DNA of 64,000 nucleotides from Incurvaria masculella (GCA_946894095.1 OX335665.1:6644001-6708000), one strand, 5' to 3'. Positions 8,984 through 20,300 are shown, counted from the first letter of the stretch. A program made the numbers and translations. The notes: generated by a model not told the origin, from the letters alone.

Positions 8984-9140
8984 GACGCGACTATGCTCTT
9001 TGGGAGATTGCGCGACTGGGAGAGGAGAGAGTACAGGACGGTCGGCACTAACACGTGCGAGGTCGCCCCGACCTCGTGTCGGCCGGTCTGAACAGCTGCG
9101 ATGAGGTGACCAAACAGCTGGATAAGATGCTGAGGTAATT
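8984..9140 (+). pseudogene. Frameshifted partial duplicate of the 7701-8012 exon
   Basis: It is nearly identical to the last half of the exon at 7701-8012 from GACGCGACTATGCTCTTT through the donor AG|GTAATT. Two extra bases (CCTCGTGTCGG against CCTCGTCGG) shift the frame into an early TGA. The upstream part of the exon and its acceptor are missing. It is a decayed segmental copy about 1 kb from the source, and the donor is preserved. Confidence 0.9.
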
Positions 9141-9345
9141 CTATAAGTACCAAACTACTGAACCGATTTTGATACATAAATATGGGACCAACTAGAAAGT
9201 TTAGTTAAGAAAAAGACCAACTTTCGAACAAAAAAATAATTTTCCAAATCGGTCCAGGGATCTTCGAGTAATCGGTGAACATACATAAAAAAAAAATCCG
9301 AAGAATTGAGAACCTCCTCCTTTTTTTGAAGTCGGTTAGTAAGTA
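9141..9345 (-). mobile_element. LINE 3' end relic of common lepidopteran type
   Basis: On the minus strand the fragment starts AACCGACTTC, continues with GGAGGAGGTTCTCAATTC and ATGTATGTTCACCGA. I recall this motif as a very widespread 3' terminal sequence in lepidopteran genomes. A shorter relative lies near 50825-50860. Confidence 0.55.
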
Positions 9346-9884
9346 AATTAAGTAATAGTAGTAAATTAATTATGTGGGTGTGAAATAAACAATATGCCTG
9401 CTGCGATCGCGAAGATGTTCATACTCGCATTAATTGCTATTATATTAATGAATATCTTGACATTAGACTAATACAGCAATTTTCGGGCAGCACTTTCGGT
9501 TGGTTAGGGCATTTTAATTCGAAACCGATACGGTCATAACATAGAACGTGTTTCAGATATATATGGTAGCATTATTTTACAAAGAAAACTGTTTGTATCC
9601 AGGCTCACTTGTAATAATCACAAATATATGGGATTATAACAATGAAATATTACGTAATAATTTTGTAATATTTAAAAAATACATAGTCCAAGTCCGCCGT
9701 GCATCGTGATCCAATGTGCGCCCTGTAAATGTCTTACATTTGTGTGAGTGAGCACGTTGTGTCAATGTTTTGGGGCAATATTTTTTTCCCACGGGTGGAC
9801 GGCGCAGCCCTTACACTTTTGACATTGACTGTATATGGACAGCTGGTTTTGTTGACATCAAGATAAAATTCCCTTCTTTAAGGT

Positions 9885-10243
9885 CGGCCCGTAAGCACCT
9901 GAAAATTTCGCCTCCCATACTAACGTAGTTTACTAATAATTTGAAAACCACTGTTCCAACTTACTTGATATTTGGTATCTAATATTAGGCTACAAATATC
10001 TGTGTCTGCATGCCTTTGTTTTTTCGGTAAATATATTCTGGGTCAAACCACAGAGAAAACAAAATTCGTATGAAGATTTTCTTTTTGCATTCATTTCATT
10101 CGGTTTGGATATTGGATAAACAAAAGCATGCAGACACAGATATTTGTTACCTCATATTAGATATTAAATATCAATTTAATTGGAATAGCGGTTTCCAAAT
10201 GATTACGTAACTACGTTTGTATGGGGAGCATAGCTTACGGGCC
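9885..10243. mobile_element. Foldback MITE family I, copy 1
   Basis: The left end GGCCCGTAAGCACC ... CTCCCATACTAACGTAGTT is mirrored at the right end (AACTACGTTTGTATGGGGAG ... CTTACGGGCC). Internal ACAAATATCTGTGTCTGCATG is mirrored by CATGCAGACACAGATATTTGT. A second copy at 24852-25882 is split by two later insertions. Confidence 0.8.
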
Positions 10244-10333
10244 GCTCTTAATATTCACGACTGGCTTAACAGATTCTAGCAAAGCAGTGCCAATACATAC
10301 AGTTGTATTATAGTAGTGTTGTTATCATTTCAG

Positions 10334-10486
10334 TGAACCTCTGGAAAACTACAGGCAGAGTGAGTTTATGTCCAAAATGAACTCCCTGAATGACGCCATG
10401 TTCCGACTCGTGGGTTCACCAGGAGGTTCAGGTCACTGGAACGACGCAGCGACGAAGCAGCCGAGTGAACTCCGCTCTCCCAAAAT
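10334..10486 (+). CDS. Internal exon of the zinc-finger gene
   Basis: The acceptor TATCATTTCAG| and donor AAAAT|GTAGGT bound 153 bp, phase 2 in and out. Spliced to the 8012 donor it continues LEKML with SEPLENYRQSEFMSKMN, then NDAMFRLVGSPGGSGHW and ends near SELRSPK. Composition is coding-like throughout. It holds no recognisable domain and looks like the C-terminal region of the protein. Confidence 0.75.
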
Positions 10487-10594
10487 GTAGGTTTCCAATT
10501 CAACACATGTTTCAATTTTGTGGAGTAATCAGGCGGCTGAGCTACATTGTAATCGTTGTAGTTTTTTTTTCAAATTTAATATGTTAACCTCCGG

Positions 10595-10800
10595 AATATT
10601 TCTATAACCCGCAAAAATCCGAAAAGGTTATAATTTCACTTGGGAATAGCTATAATTTCACTCCGGAATGGTTATAATTTCACTCCAGATTGGTTATAAT
10701 TATACTCCGGAATTGTTACAATTATATTCCGGATTCGTTATAATTATACTCCGGAATGTTTATAATTATACTTCGGAATTGTTATAATTTTACTCTACGA
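10595..10800. repeat. Minisatellite, about 24 bp unit
   Basis: About eight degenerate units of the type GGTTATAATTATACTCCGGA occur in tandem. The alternation of TTTCACTCC and TTATACTCC variants suggests ordered amplification. Confidence 0.85.
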
Positions 10801-10884
10801 GCATGGAAGGACGAGTACAAGGATCGAAATTCTTTCCTATGGCGGCAGCGTAGCTGCGAGATACCCCCGTTTTCACGGGGGAAC

Positions 10885-11515
10885 GGCATAACGTATAATA
10901 TGCAGATCGTATAATGTCATATTTTAACAAAATTTTAAAACCATGCACAACGTATAATCGGCAGATCGTATAATCTTATACGTAGTGCATGAAGAAGTCC
11001 AAAAAATTTAATTACTTATTTCTCCATGCATAACGTATAATAGTCACAACGTATAATGTTATGATCTTTATTTAACAAAAAAAGAAAACCATGCATATCA
11101 TATAATCCTAAAATATTTCATACGATAAGCGCCCTTATCGATATAAGATTAAAGATTATACTCGCACGCGACTTTTCGACCGTCTCAATTAGAGTTGTAG
11201 CAAATTGTTACTCTTTAACAGATATCGATTCGTAGCAATTTCAGCCTTAAATGTATCGTTGTTAGGGCGCTTTATGCAGTGCTTCTTGGCATATTATACG
11301 TTCTGCATGGTTTTCTTTTTTTGTGAATTCATGTTAGGAATATTATACGTTGTGACTATTATACGTTCTGCATGATGCAAAGAGTTTATTTTATTTTTAA
11401 ACTCATGCACAACGTATAACATTATACGTTGTGACTATTATACGTTATGCATGGTTTTAATTTTTTGGAAAAAAATAAGATTATACGTTGTGAATATTAT
11501 ACGTAGTGAATACGA
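10885..11515. repeat. Palindromic cluster of ACGTATAAT boxes
   Basis: The left half (10885-11110) carries repeated (A/T)CGTATAAT boxes spaced by CATGCA-type sequence; the right half (11290-11515) carries them as the reverse complement, ATTATACG(T/A). About fifteen boxes lie in 630 bp, and longer arms such as ACCATGCACAACGTATAAT are mirrored. No frame is open. The centre is occupied by a separate foldback insertion at 11127-11274. Confidence 0.85.
11127..11274. mobile_element. Small MITE nested in the palindromic cluster
   Basis: AAGCGCCCTTATCGATA at the left is mirrored by TATCGTTGTTAGGGCGCTT at the right, about 150 bp apart. It separates the two arms of the ACGTATAAT cluster and is therefore probably younger than it. 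Confidence 0.55.
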
Positions 11516-11619
11516 CTCGTTTTCACCACCTCAAGTTACCTGAAATCCGATAGTTCTCTACTTTCGGTAGCATTGCATATTTATATGGTGTAACCGAAAG
11601 GTATCTTTGGAATTGGTCA

Positions 11620-12008
11620 ATCCGGCAGTGCGATTACACAAAATTTGCGGATGGTGCCGCGGTACGTGTAGGTGCGCCCCCGTCCTTTTTTAAAGCGCGA
11701 TTACGAAGCCGTTTTTCATCCACCTACATCCAGCACGGACCAATCTGTGTCGACAATAGGTCAACTTTTGAGGTACTTGACTAGACGAGCAGACGAAATA
11801 GGCGTTTACCTCCCCGCATTTGACAGTTCTTTGCCGTTTCGTAATACCGATTCGACGCGAAATGTATGGAGTTGACCTAATTGCTGCGGGTCGCGCTGAG
11901 TGCCGCACCATTTGTGAATGCATCGATTTCGTAATCGCAAAAGCTGTCATATTGCTGTAAGTACAGCAACCTACACCCAATTTTGTGCTTCGTAATTGCA
12001 CTGCCGGG
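11620..12008. mobile_element. MITE with CCGGCAGTGC ends
   Basis: The left end CCGGCAGTGCGATTAC is mirrored at the right as GTAATTGCACTGCCGGG. The body is partly self-complementary (TACGAAGC/GCTTCGTA). It is about 390 bp, noncoding and single-copy in this window. Confidence 0.75.
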
Positions 12009-12403
12009 CCTTAGTGGAGAACGTCTAACTGTAGTTAGTTCGTTTACGAATTCAGGACGAACATTCGATGTTCGTTGTCTGTCGCCTTTACCTTTCTTAC
12101 CTTATTTACCTTTCAAATACATTTTTTCTGTTGTCTTTCTATTTAGAAGAATGAAATAAAAAAAATCTTATACCTTTCAGCCATAACGAGGTACACATCC
12201 CTCTTGCGTACCCTCCCGCTTACATGATGGCACCGGCTAGATTCCGCGCGTATTCTTGATTTTACGCTATGGTATATAGGCGCCATAAAATATTAACTGT
12301 TGATCAAAATTACGCACTGTAACCCATGATTGTAATTATACCGATGTATGTAATATTAATAACAAATTAATCTTTTTAACTTTTTTTTTGTTTTTCATTT
12401 CAG

Positions 12404-12485
12404 AAGAAACGATCGGACATATTCTCCGGGCAGATGCCATCAAAGCGAAGAACTTGGTGACATCCCAATACAGAAATTATTTTGA
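12404..12485 (+). CDS. Candidate last exon of the zinc-finger gene, frame uncertain
   Basis: An excellent acceptor (long T tract, TTTTTCATTTCAG|) opens a segment where all three frames can be argued. The phase delivered by the 10486 donor gives a 27-residue tail ending IPIQKLF and a TGA at 12483-12485. The phase-0 frame looks more protein-like (KKRSDIFSGQMPSKRRTW then TGA) but would need an unseen exon in between. A third frame stays open to a donor ATG|GTGAGA at 12489. The acceptor is convincing, the reading is not. Confidence 0.35.
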
Positions 12486-12994
12486 AATGGTGAGACCAGC
12501 AGTCGACCTCAACCGTTGGGTCCGATGTCATTCAATATTATATTTCTGGATGATGTATAATTTGTTTTTTATGTGACATATTTTGTTACTATTTATTTTG
12601 TTTAAACAGTATTTTTTGCATTGGCGATGTTTTCTTGCTGACAAGGGGGCTGACCCGCTCAATTTATAGCCCTGAGAAAGTCTTTCTCAAACGACAGATG
12701 ATCCTAAGCCCGTAATTATCATCTACTACCGGGGCTACTTATTTTTAATATTCAAATTTGGCTGATCTAAGAAACGGATGGGATGGACTATAAATAATAC
12801 CATGCTTTTTATGAATTAAATATATTTATTCTGCAAAACGGATTAACTTATTACGTAGATGCAAATCATTTGGCATTATTCAAATAATCTAAACAATATA
12901 TTAATTTTTATTACATCAACACCGGTACATTTGATGAAACGACAAATACCTAGCATGCATTTTCATGCAACATAACAAAAACATTTGTACTAAA
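12486..12994. other. No gene seen
   Basis: AT-rich sequence after the last + strand exon. No open frame with splice support and no repeat copy recognised. It may include the 3' untranslated region of the zinc-finger gene. Confidence 0.4.
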
Positions 12995-13190
12995 ACAGTT
13001 CTTTGTTTTCAGTATCATCGGTACAAAAAAAGTTCTTTGTTTATTGCCTCATTAGTGAAAAAAAACAGTTCTTTGTTTGCAGTATGATTAGTACAAAAAC
13101 AGTTATTTGTTAACTGTATCATTAGCACAAAAATAGTTCATTGTTTACTGTATTGTTTTAACAGAAACAGCTATCTGTTTATGTTATCTT
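12995..13190. repeat. Minisatellite, 34-36 bp unit
   Basis: About five degenerate tandem units built around CAGTTCTTTGTTT followed by AGTATCATTAGTACAAAAA. Confidence 0.75.
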
Positions 13191-13199
13191 TATTTCTCC

Positions 13200-13484
13200 T
13201 TTTTAGGGTTCCGTACCCAAAGGGTGAAAACGGAACCCTACTACTAAGACTCCGCTGTCCGTCCGTCCATCCGTCCGTCCGTCACAAGGCTGTATCTCAT
13301 GAACCGTAACAGGTAGGGAGCTGAAATTTTCACAGATTATGTATTTATTTTGCCGTTATAACAACAAATAGGTAAAATTATAAATTAATAAAAATTAAAG
13401 GGGGCCCATACAAAAAACGTGTTATTTTTGGGGTAAGTCTTGTACGGAACCCTTCGTGTGGGAGTCCCACTTGGCCGGTTTTTT
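13200..13484 (+). repeat. GGGTTCCG repeat family, copy 4
   Basis: Full-length type from TTTTTAGGGTTCCGTACCC to CACTTGGCCGGTTTTTT, very close to the copy at 8301. Confidence 0.85.
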
Positions 13485-14335
13485 ACCTTCCTATTTTTAG
13501 GGAGTTAGCAGAAATAATCTGGTCTTAATGTTTATTTATTTTATTTATTTATTTATTTAGGAGAAAACACAGAGAGAAATACAGAAAACATAAAATATAA
13601 CATTATTAATAACAAGTAATCTCCCTCCACTACGTTTCCCTCTGGAACATAAAATAGTATAGATGCACTTGATGCTACACAAGAGTAAACATGAACACAA
13701 ATTAATTAATTTTGACGGAAACATTTTTGTAATAGAAAAACAGTACAAGTAAAAAAAAAAAACTTCTAAAGTTATAAAGTTTCCTGCAGGTAACTCAAAA
13801 TTCAAAATTGTGCACACTTTTTTTAAATTGAGAAAATATAAAGGCTATTAAAATTTTAAGAGGTTATAAATTAGAATTATTAATATTAAGTATTAAGTAT
13901 GATAATTGAGTTAGTATAAGATTAGGTAAGTGGTGAAGATTATATTATCTTAAAGATAGCAAGTTATTAGATGAAATTTTATAATACCAATCCTAAAGAT
14001 CCTTCAAGCAGATTGCGAACGGTTCGTTTGTAGGTGAAGGCTGAGCTATTAAAATATCTATAGATAATAGTTTTTTATTGTAGGTATCGCATATACGTCG
14101 TATATGGTCCGGGTTTTGCCCGTGTGAAAAAGGATCGTTAAGCGTGTTCTTCTGCAAGGTGCATGTAAGCCTATTAAATTAAGAAGATCTGGGCAGTTGT
14201 ATGCACTTATACAAATTTTACGAAGCACGGAAGCATCTAGCAATTCACGCCGGATAAGCAAAGTAGGTAATTTATAAGTTTCAAGACATGTGTACATATT
14301 TATTTACACAGGGTCAAGAACACAGTTAGATCCTG

Positions 14336-14481
14336 AAAAACCGCTAAGCTACAATTTCAGCTTCCTACCTGTTACGGTTCATGAGATACAGCCTTGTGAC
14401 AGGCGGAAGGACGGAAGGACGGAGAGCGGAGGCTTAGTAATAGGTTTCCGTTGGCACCCTTTGGGTACGGAACACTAAAAA
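14336..14481 (-). repeat. GGGTTCCG repeat family, internally deleted copy 5
   Basis: On the minus strand it starts TTTTTAGTGTTCCGTACCC, keeps the CCGTCCTTCC run and the TGTATCTCATGAACCGTAAC block, then jumps to the terminal CGGTTTTT. Confidence 0.7.
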
Positions 14482-14627
14482 CGATAACTGTATTAGCATA
14501 GATTAGATATAGATGGGAACGCACCGAAGCCGACTGACTGTTCCTGCAGCGCACCGCCCTTCACAGCTCTGCTTTCCCAAATTATAGCAGCACATAGTTC
14601 GTATTGATCAGAAATAGCAGAAAGATC

Positions 14628-15416
14628 AGAAACAGAATCAACGTCAACGTATGATTAAACACGTCGCTTTGTATGGACAGTGTGGAAGGAACACCGTGCG
14701 GTTCACTAAGCCCCGGTTGCACGAAGAGACGGCCGAGTTAAGGCGCTAGGACTAGCCAACTACTCGCGCCATACAAATGCACTTTTTAACAAATGTAATA
14801 ATATGTAGTGAAACGCTTCAGCAAATCCAAAGAGAACTCCAGACTGATAATGGAATGTTAATATTTTTTTATTCCATCATTTATTTAAATAATAATAAAA
14901 ATAAAAAAGTTGATTTTTCTCATTAGAAATCTGAAAGTAATTCGATTTCTAGATATAAGCAAAAACAGCATATATGCATAAACAAAAAATTCCATTTGCT
15001 TTTAGATTTCTACATTTAGTCAAAAAAGTTCGGAAATGGACACCGTTTCCGCAATGTATTTTGTATAGAAAAAGGAAACATACATTAACGAAAATAGTTC
15101 GATTCCTAGACAAGGAATCATATATTGTAAGAATGACACTTATAATCGTCAGACTTAGTTAGTTAACTTGAGGTGCCTCGTCTAACTTTGCGATTTGGCT
15201 AGTACCAGGCCCTTAATCAATGTTTAAACACGTCACTTTTAGTGATCCGCATAGAGTTCCTTCCATACTGTCCACGCAAAGAGACGTGTTTGATCATACT
15301 TTGACGTTGATTTTGATTTTTTGTACTTTCGTGCACTCGGCCCTAAAAGTGACGTGTTTGAACATTGATTAACTCAGCCGTCTCTTCTTGCAATCGGGGC
15401 ATAGTCGTTTCCCCGC
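14628..15416. mobile_element. MITE family C, split by a TTAA element
   Basis: Both sides of the element at 14742-15212 carry the family blocks GATTAAACACGTC, TATGGACAGT(G/A)TGGAAGGAA and TGCACGAAGAGACGGC or their complements. A compact copy is at 34725-34897. The right part is arranged as a second, inverted partial copy ending GCCGTCTCTTCTTGCAATCG. Confidence 0.65.
14742..15212. mobile_element. TTAA-flanked MITE family B, copy 1
   Basis: Flanked by TTAA at 14738-14741 and 15213-15216, with imperfect inverted ends (GGCGCTAGGACTAGCCAAC and, on the other strand, GGGCCTGGTACTAGCCAAA). At 471 bp it is almost identical to the copy at 24258-24727. TTAA target duplication is the hallmark of piggyBac-type transposition; the end sequence itself is not one I know. 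Confidence 0.8.
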
Positions 15417-16080
15417 TCCAGCATACACTCCCTTAGGACATAAATCTATTTATACATGATTTATACAAGTCTGTCGATATGCTAAATGTTCGTATTCACT
15501 CTTTGGAATGTAATCAATTACACATTCTTGCAAAGTCTGGTTACAAAAATGATTAATACAAATTATTTAAAAAAACAATTCAAATACGAGATCTTTTAGA
15601 TAAAACAAACGACAGATTTTTATTGAATCTGTCATGTTCGGCTCTGCTTGTATAAAAACCTTACATCAACCATAACCTATGGGTGCATACATTGCCTATT
15701 TGTTAAAATACTTTGGTATCAAATGAGAAAATGCATTGGAAATACACGATTCAATTATTTAATATATTAAGGTATTTGACGTTATTTATATCTGCCGCCA
15801 TCAAAGCCGTGTCTGGAAAAAAACGAATAATTTTAAAGTTATATCAGAAAATGATCAAATAATTAAGAGTAGTAAATAAAAGAAAACATAGCTAGTCTCA
15901 AAAAAGATAATGCATCTGTAGTTACAATGATTCTATAGTCAGTTAGCAACCGTTATATCAATTTGTTATGTCCGCCAGAAGTTTAGTAGTAGAAGAAAAA
16001 AAAATATGAATCCGAGTGTGTAACTTACATCTAATGGACGAAATAAAGAAACAGAAAAAGTTGAAAAGGATCTACTGGAT

Positions 16081-16113
16081 CCGTTGGTTCTCATAAGAGG
16101 GATGAGAACCAAC
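16081..16113. repeat. Perfect 13 bp hairpin
   Basis: CGTTGGTTCTCAT, a 7-base loop AAGAGGG, then ATGAGAACCAACG. It lies in a GC-rich patch (16060-16140) within AT-rich DNA. The patch can be read on the minus strand as a short open segment ending in TAG, but its acceptor is poor. Confidence 0.6.
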
Positions 16114-16544
16114 GACATCGGCGGGGGCCTGTTTCGTCTTAAAATTTTCCATGACTTGCAGATTTTTTTTGTGTTTATTGTAATAAATTTAGTCATTACT
16201 AATAACCATCTAAACGAACCACATAAAACGTTACAATCTTTGAAGCCCTAGAATAATCAGACTTATTATATATGTATATAAATATATCATGTATACATGT
16301 TTGCTTAAAAACACAAAACAGAAATATAGCAATCATAATAAACACTTACCATGTATCCACATAAATGAGTGTTAGCACAAACAAACAAGCGTGCGGTGGT
16401 CCCAAAACATACATATAAACAAATAGGGTATGCCACGCCTGATTTCTAAAATCGACATTTAGATATTGATTTAAAGTACAAACCTTATGTAGAACCCAGA
16501 GATATAAATATTGTTCTGTCTGTGTATTGAAAGGTAATGAACCA

Positions 16545-16945
16545 AAGCTTATTGTTTTTAGCCTGGTTTTCACCAAGTGCTGATTTATTTTAATTGACAC
16601 TTAAAGGGACTTTATTACTAAAGTGCTGATTATCTAGTACTGGTATTGATTGCAATCTGCTAAGAAAGGACCTTAATATGCGGCGATTAAACTAATCAGC
16701 AGTAGGTGAAAAGGGCCCTTAGAGTAGTTTTTACAACGTTAGCAAGGTCCACATTCCTTAAATTCCGTATGGGTCTTCTGTTTCAAAAACCTAGCAATAC
16801 CCAAAATTCAATAAGTGGTCTACAATGCTTTTACTACTTTTAGGGCCTTTTTCACCTGCTGCTGATTAGCTTAATCGTTAGCTAAGAAAAGCCCTTAATA
16901 TCTGGCGATTAAGCTAATCAGAAGCAGGTGAAAAAGACCCTGAGG
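16545..16945. mobile_element. Two small foldback MITEs (CACCTGCTGCTGATTAG type)
   Basis: The copy at 16846-16945 is almost fully palindromic: TTTTTCACCTGCTGCTGATT mirrored by AATCAGAAGCAGGTGAAAAA. A decayed copy spans about 16560-16722 (TTTTCACCAAGTGCTGATT ... AATCAGCAGTAGGTGAAAA). Confidence 0.75.
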
Positions 16946-17619
16946 GTCGTTTTATGGGTTTTTACAGATTTCTGTTGGTAGATTTGTATAGGGTTCATGA
17001 TTTATGTTTCCGCCATCGATATTGGCCGTATTTTCATTATTAAATTGATGGGGTCAAACTAATTATTGTATTTTGACGATTTCCTTTAATAATAAAAAAG
17101 TGTGTAAAACTATTGTGCAAAACAACAGTGAGAAGTGCTGGATTACCTTTTTTGTGCAAATATTGCGTCAGTGTTGTGCATTTTTGGAATCAAAACCCAA
17201 CTACGACCAAAAATTGCGACCAACTGGAAACCAATGAAAAGGGGATCCGATAGGCCTCGGAATAGCTTATGACAAAAAATATCTTCAAAGTGCAACGGCT
17301 ATCAAGGAATTATGGGAGCGGCGACGTAAACTCTATCGAATAGCAGCAGCGCAGCTACGTTTTAGTGATACTACACTGACGCAAGCGCCGGTTACGAATT
17401 CGCTCACTCCTGACGTTCTCGAGTTCCAGCGACATATAAGAACTGCACAGGGCGCCATTTAGTGCAACGAACATTCGCTGTTGCGCGTCCCGAATTCGTA
17501 AGCGAACTGACTGGCCGGACCTACCGTCAGTGTATACGCCGTCCCTACTTTGTCCTACCTTGCTCAGTAACAGAAGTCACTGCGCAACTTATGGAAATGA
17601 TTCTATAGATTAAGGCGGC

Positions 17620-18290
17620 ATCTCACTTTGTCGTTTTGTTTTCGCTAAAAATACCCGTGTGATACAACATTCGTTTTCAATATTGACAGGGGAATGTGAC
17701 ATCACACGGGTATTTTTAAGCGAATACTTGAAAAAGATCAACGAAACGATGAAGTTAGATCTCGACTTTAATACTAACACAGATAAACCAACAGCATATT
17801 CACACCTGGTTTGATTCGTGCTGACAGATGTCAAAATGGTATACCGTGAAGGATATGACGTCATTATATTATATATTATTATTATTATTATTATATTATT
17901 GATAGACTAGCAGCTTTAAGCTGATGGATGCGCCTATATCACAACACTTATTGTTTTATTTATTATCATTTTTGTTTAGATTTTATATGATTGTCCTGAG
18001 ACATTTCTCAAGACTTCTGTCAATTTTGACACAAAATGTATGGAAGTAATGTCAAATTTGACAGTCGACAGACGTGACAATCGTCTCAAGGCCCAAGAAC
18101 TGTCATTGAAGCATTAATGCCGTACACAGCTAACCCTTTGGAGGTGTGGCACGGTGTGTACAACTGTCAGTGTCACATTTTGAAATTCCTACTTCACTGC
18201 CCGATCATTGGAATGTGTGGTTTTGAAAACGTTGAGTTTCCAATTTCAAGTTCATCGCTAGAGGAATTGATAAGATAACCCGAACCATAG
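17620..18290. repeat. Dispersed repeat family K, copy 1, with hairpin insertion
   Basis: It shares AGGTGTGGCAC, CAGTGTCACATTT and GAGGAATTGATAAGAT-like blocks with 31020-31350. Inside, 17642-17724 is a near-perfect hairpin (TCGCTAAAAATACCCGTGTG against its complement). An ATT run with the motif CTAGCAGCTTTAAGCTGATG at 17866-17925 recurs at 57104-57160. No coding capacity. Confidence 0.6.
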
Positions 18291-18837
18291 ATAAATTATA
18301 GTAGGGAAATATTGCTAATGTCATACAATTGTTGAATAGGGACGATAGTCAACAAATGGCGTTGAAATTCACATTTGAGAATACATTAAATACAAAACAA
18401 TTAATATCTATGATATATTTTATTAACGATGACATTACTTAATTTATAGTTAAAAAGTATCATGCCTGTCTATAGGTGAAGTTTAGAATTAAGCTTAGTT
18501 TAATACCGGTGAAACTAGTTCTGGCAGTGACGGGAGATGGCGCTGGTAAGGAATTTCGAAATAAGAAGTATTTAGCGAGTTTTGTACGTTGCATGATGTA
18601 AGCAGTATATCCCCACTATCCTTTGTCTATGCCCGAACTGTTCTAATGAGTAAGAGAAAAGACAGTTTTTCCAATAACCATTCCTTTATTTCACTTTTCG
18701 GTACAACTTAGGTATATCAGCTAATTACAATCAATAATTTACTAACATAGCATGAACATTGTGTGTTATTTTAGAATATCTGGTGATGAGTTAAGTACGA
18801 TAGGTGGGTATTTCTGGCCTGCCTATGTAATATCATG

Positions 18838-19155
18838 ATATTTCGGTTAAAGCCCGATATCGGTTAAAGCCTGATATAGGTTAAAGCCTGATATAGGTTA
18901 AAGCCCGATATCAGTTAAAGCCTGATATAGGTTAAAGCCCGATATCAGTTAGAGCCTGATATTGGTTAAAGCCCGATATCAGTTAAAGCCTGATAGGTTA
19001 ATGCCCAATATCAGTTAAAGCCTGATATTGGTTAAAGCCCGATATCAGTTCAAGCCTGATATATGTAGGTTAAAGCCCGATATCAGTTAAAGCCTGATAT
19101 AGGTTAAAGCCCGATGTCGGTTAAAGCCTGAAATTGGTTAAAGCCCGAAATTATT
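18838..19155. repeat. Minisatellite, about 20 bp unit
   Basis: About fifteen units of the type GGTTAAAGCC(C/T)GATAT alternate between AGG and CAG junction variants, so a 40 bp dimer is apparent. Single units of the same motif also occur outside arrays at 19490-19515 and 29305-29335. Confidence 0.9.
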
Positions 19156-19604
19156 GTTTCCTTCAATGTTATTGAGTTTTGTCATTTGTATAATGTTGAG
19201 TGAACCAATTTAGGATAAAAAAACAATACGTAATAAAAAAAACAAAAAATATCTTTTTTCAACCTAAATAAATTTTGTTTTAGCACTAAAATTGGTTTAG
19301 CTTCAGATACAGCATCGATTCGGTTAATTGATCACGCTTCAAAAAGACAACCTGTATATGTAATATTTATTCTTTAGAAAATAATAGAAAAAAATTGGTT
19401 AAGGTTTTTTCTTAAGTCTAAATTAGTGCATTTGACGTGGGTACATTCGGAAACTTGCGGTTACTTTAAAGAAAAACAATATTTTGGAATTTAACCAATA
19501 TCGGGCTTTAGTCGTAACATATACATATAACTTTGCATCCGGCTGGCAATTATATTTCAACAATACTGACGATCTACTCATCTCAAAAAGAAAAATTCTG
19601 TTTT

Positions 19605-19810
19605 ATTATTCATTTGAGTTTCAGCGACATTTACATTTTAAGCATTTGATTCAGATTTTGAAAATAATCTGAAAAATGTTTTTGCTCGTGACATTCGTCG
19701 GAAGCAGTATTATTATTTTCAAAATGTGTTTACAATACTTCAAATGTAGATGTCGCTGAAACTCAAAGCAAAGAGATAACGGTAATGTCGTATACATAAA
19801 ATACATGAAA
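19605..19810. mobile_element. Foldback copy of the tRNA-Lys SINE family, head lost
   Basis: GAGTTTCAGCGACATTTACA at the left is mirrored by TGTAGATGTCGCTGAAACTC at the right. The centre keeps GTGACATTCGTCGGAAGCAG but no tRNA body. The right tail continues GGTAATGTCGTATACAT, matching the SINE tail next to the exon at 7701-8012. Confidence 0.75.
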
Positions 19811-20087
19811 TTATCATGTGTTTCATAAATTGTAGATACCTCAAAGGAACATGTTGATTATATTAGTTCTGTGAACAGTTCCATTTAAATAGATTAAAAA
19901 AAAAGTTTCTACTATATAGTTTCGGAATTAAACTGTGTTTTAGGTATAACATCCGCTCAAGAAATACCGTGCCTGGCCTAAGTTACCATTGACACTGCTC
20001 CAGTACCGTATAATCGGTCAAGGAGGATCGCTTACCTAACCGACCATATAGAAATCTCTCGATAGTTCAATATTATCAAGATACTAG

Positions 20088-20300
20088 CTGCGGTACCCGG
20101 CTCCGCTCGGGTTAGTGTCGGCTAAATTATCTCATGGATAAAAAGTAGCCCACCAGTCAGTCCAAAATAGGGTCAAACTGGTCCAGGACAATGTATCCAT
20201 GTACCAAATTTAATCAAGATCGTTCGAGCCGAAATAGCATGATGTAATGAGAAACATCCAATAATTCCCATTTAGAGCTTCGTTGACGTTTGGTGGCTAT
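20088..20300 (+). repeat. CTAGCTGNGGTNCCCGGCTCCGC repeat, copy 1
   Basis: Starts CTAGCTGCGGTACCCGGCTC and continues into CCAAATTTAATCAAGATCG. Similar copies start at 23822 and 31623 (CTAGCTGAGGTGCC(T/C)GGCTC). I recall this as a common lepidopteran repeat, possibly a LINE 3' segment. Confidence 0.6.

Noticed and set aside
10880..11515. CRISPR-like array
   Set aside because: Repeats are short boxes in mirrored orientation with uneven spacing, in a eukaryotic context; no spacer structure.
16000..16170. Terminal or internal exon of the minus-strand gene (frame reading ...SYENQRIQ then TAG)
   Set aside because: No pyrimidine-rich acceptor; the island is mostly explained by a perfect hairpin. 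The candidate end at 26101 fits phase better.
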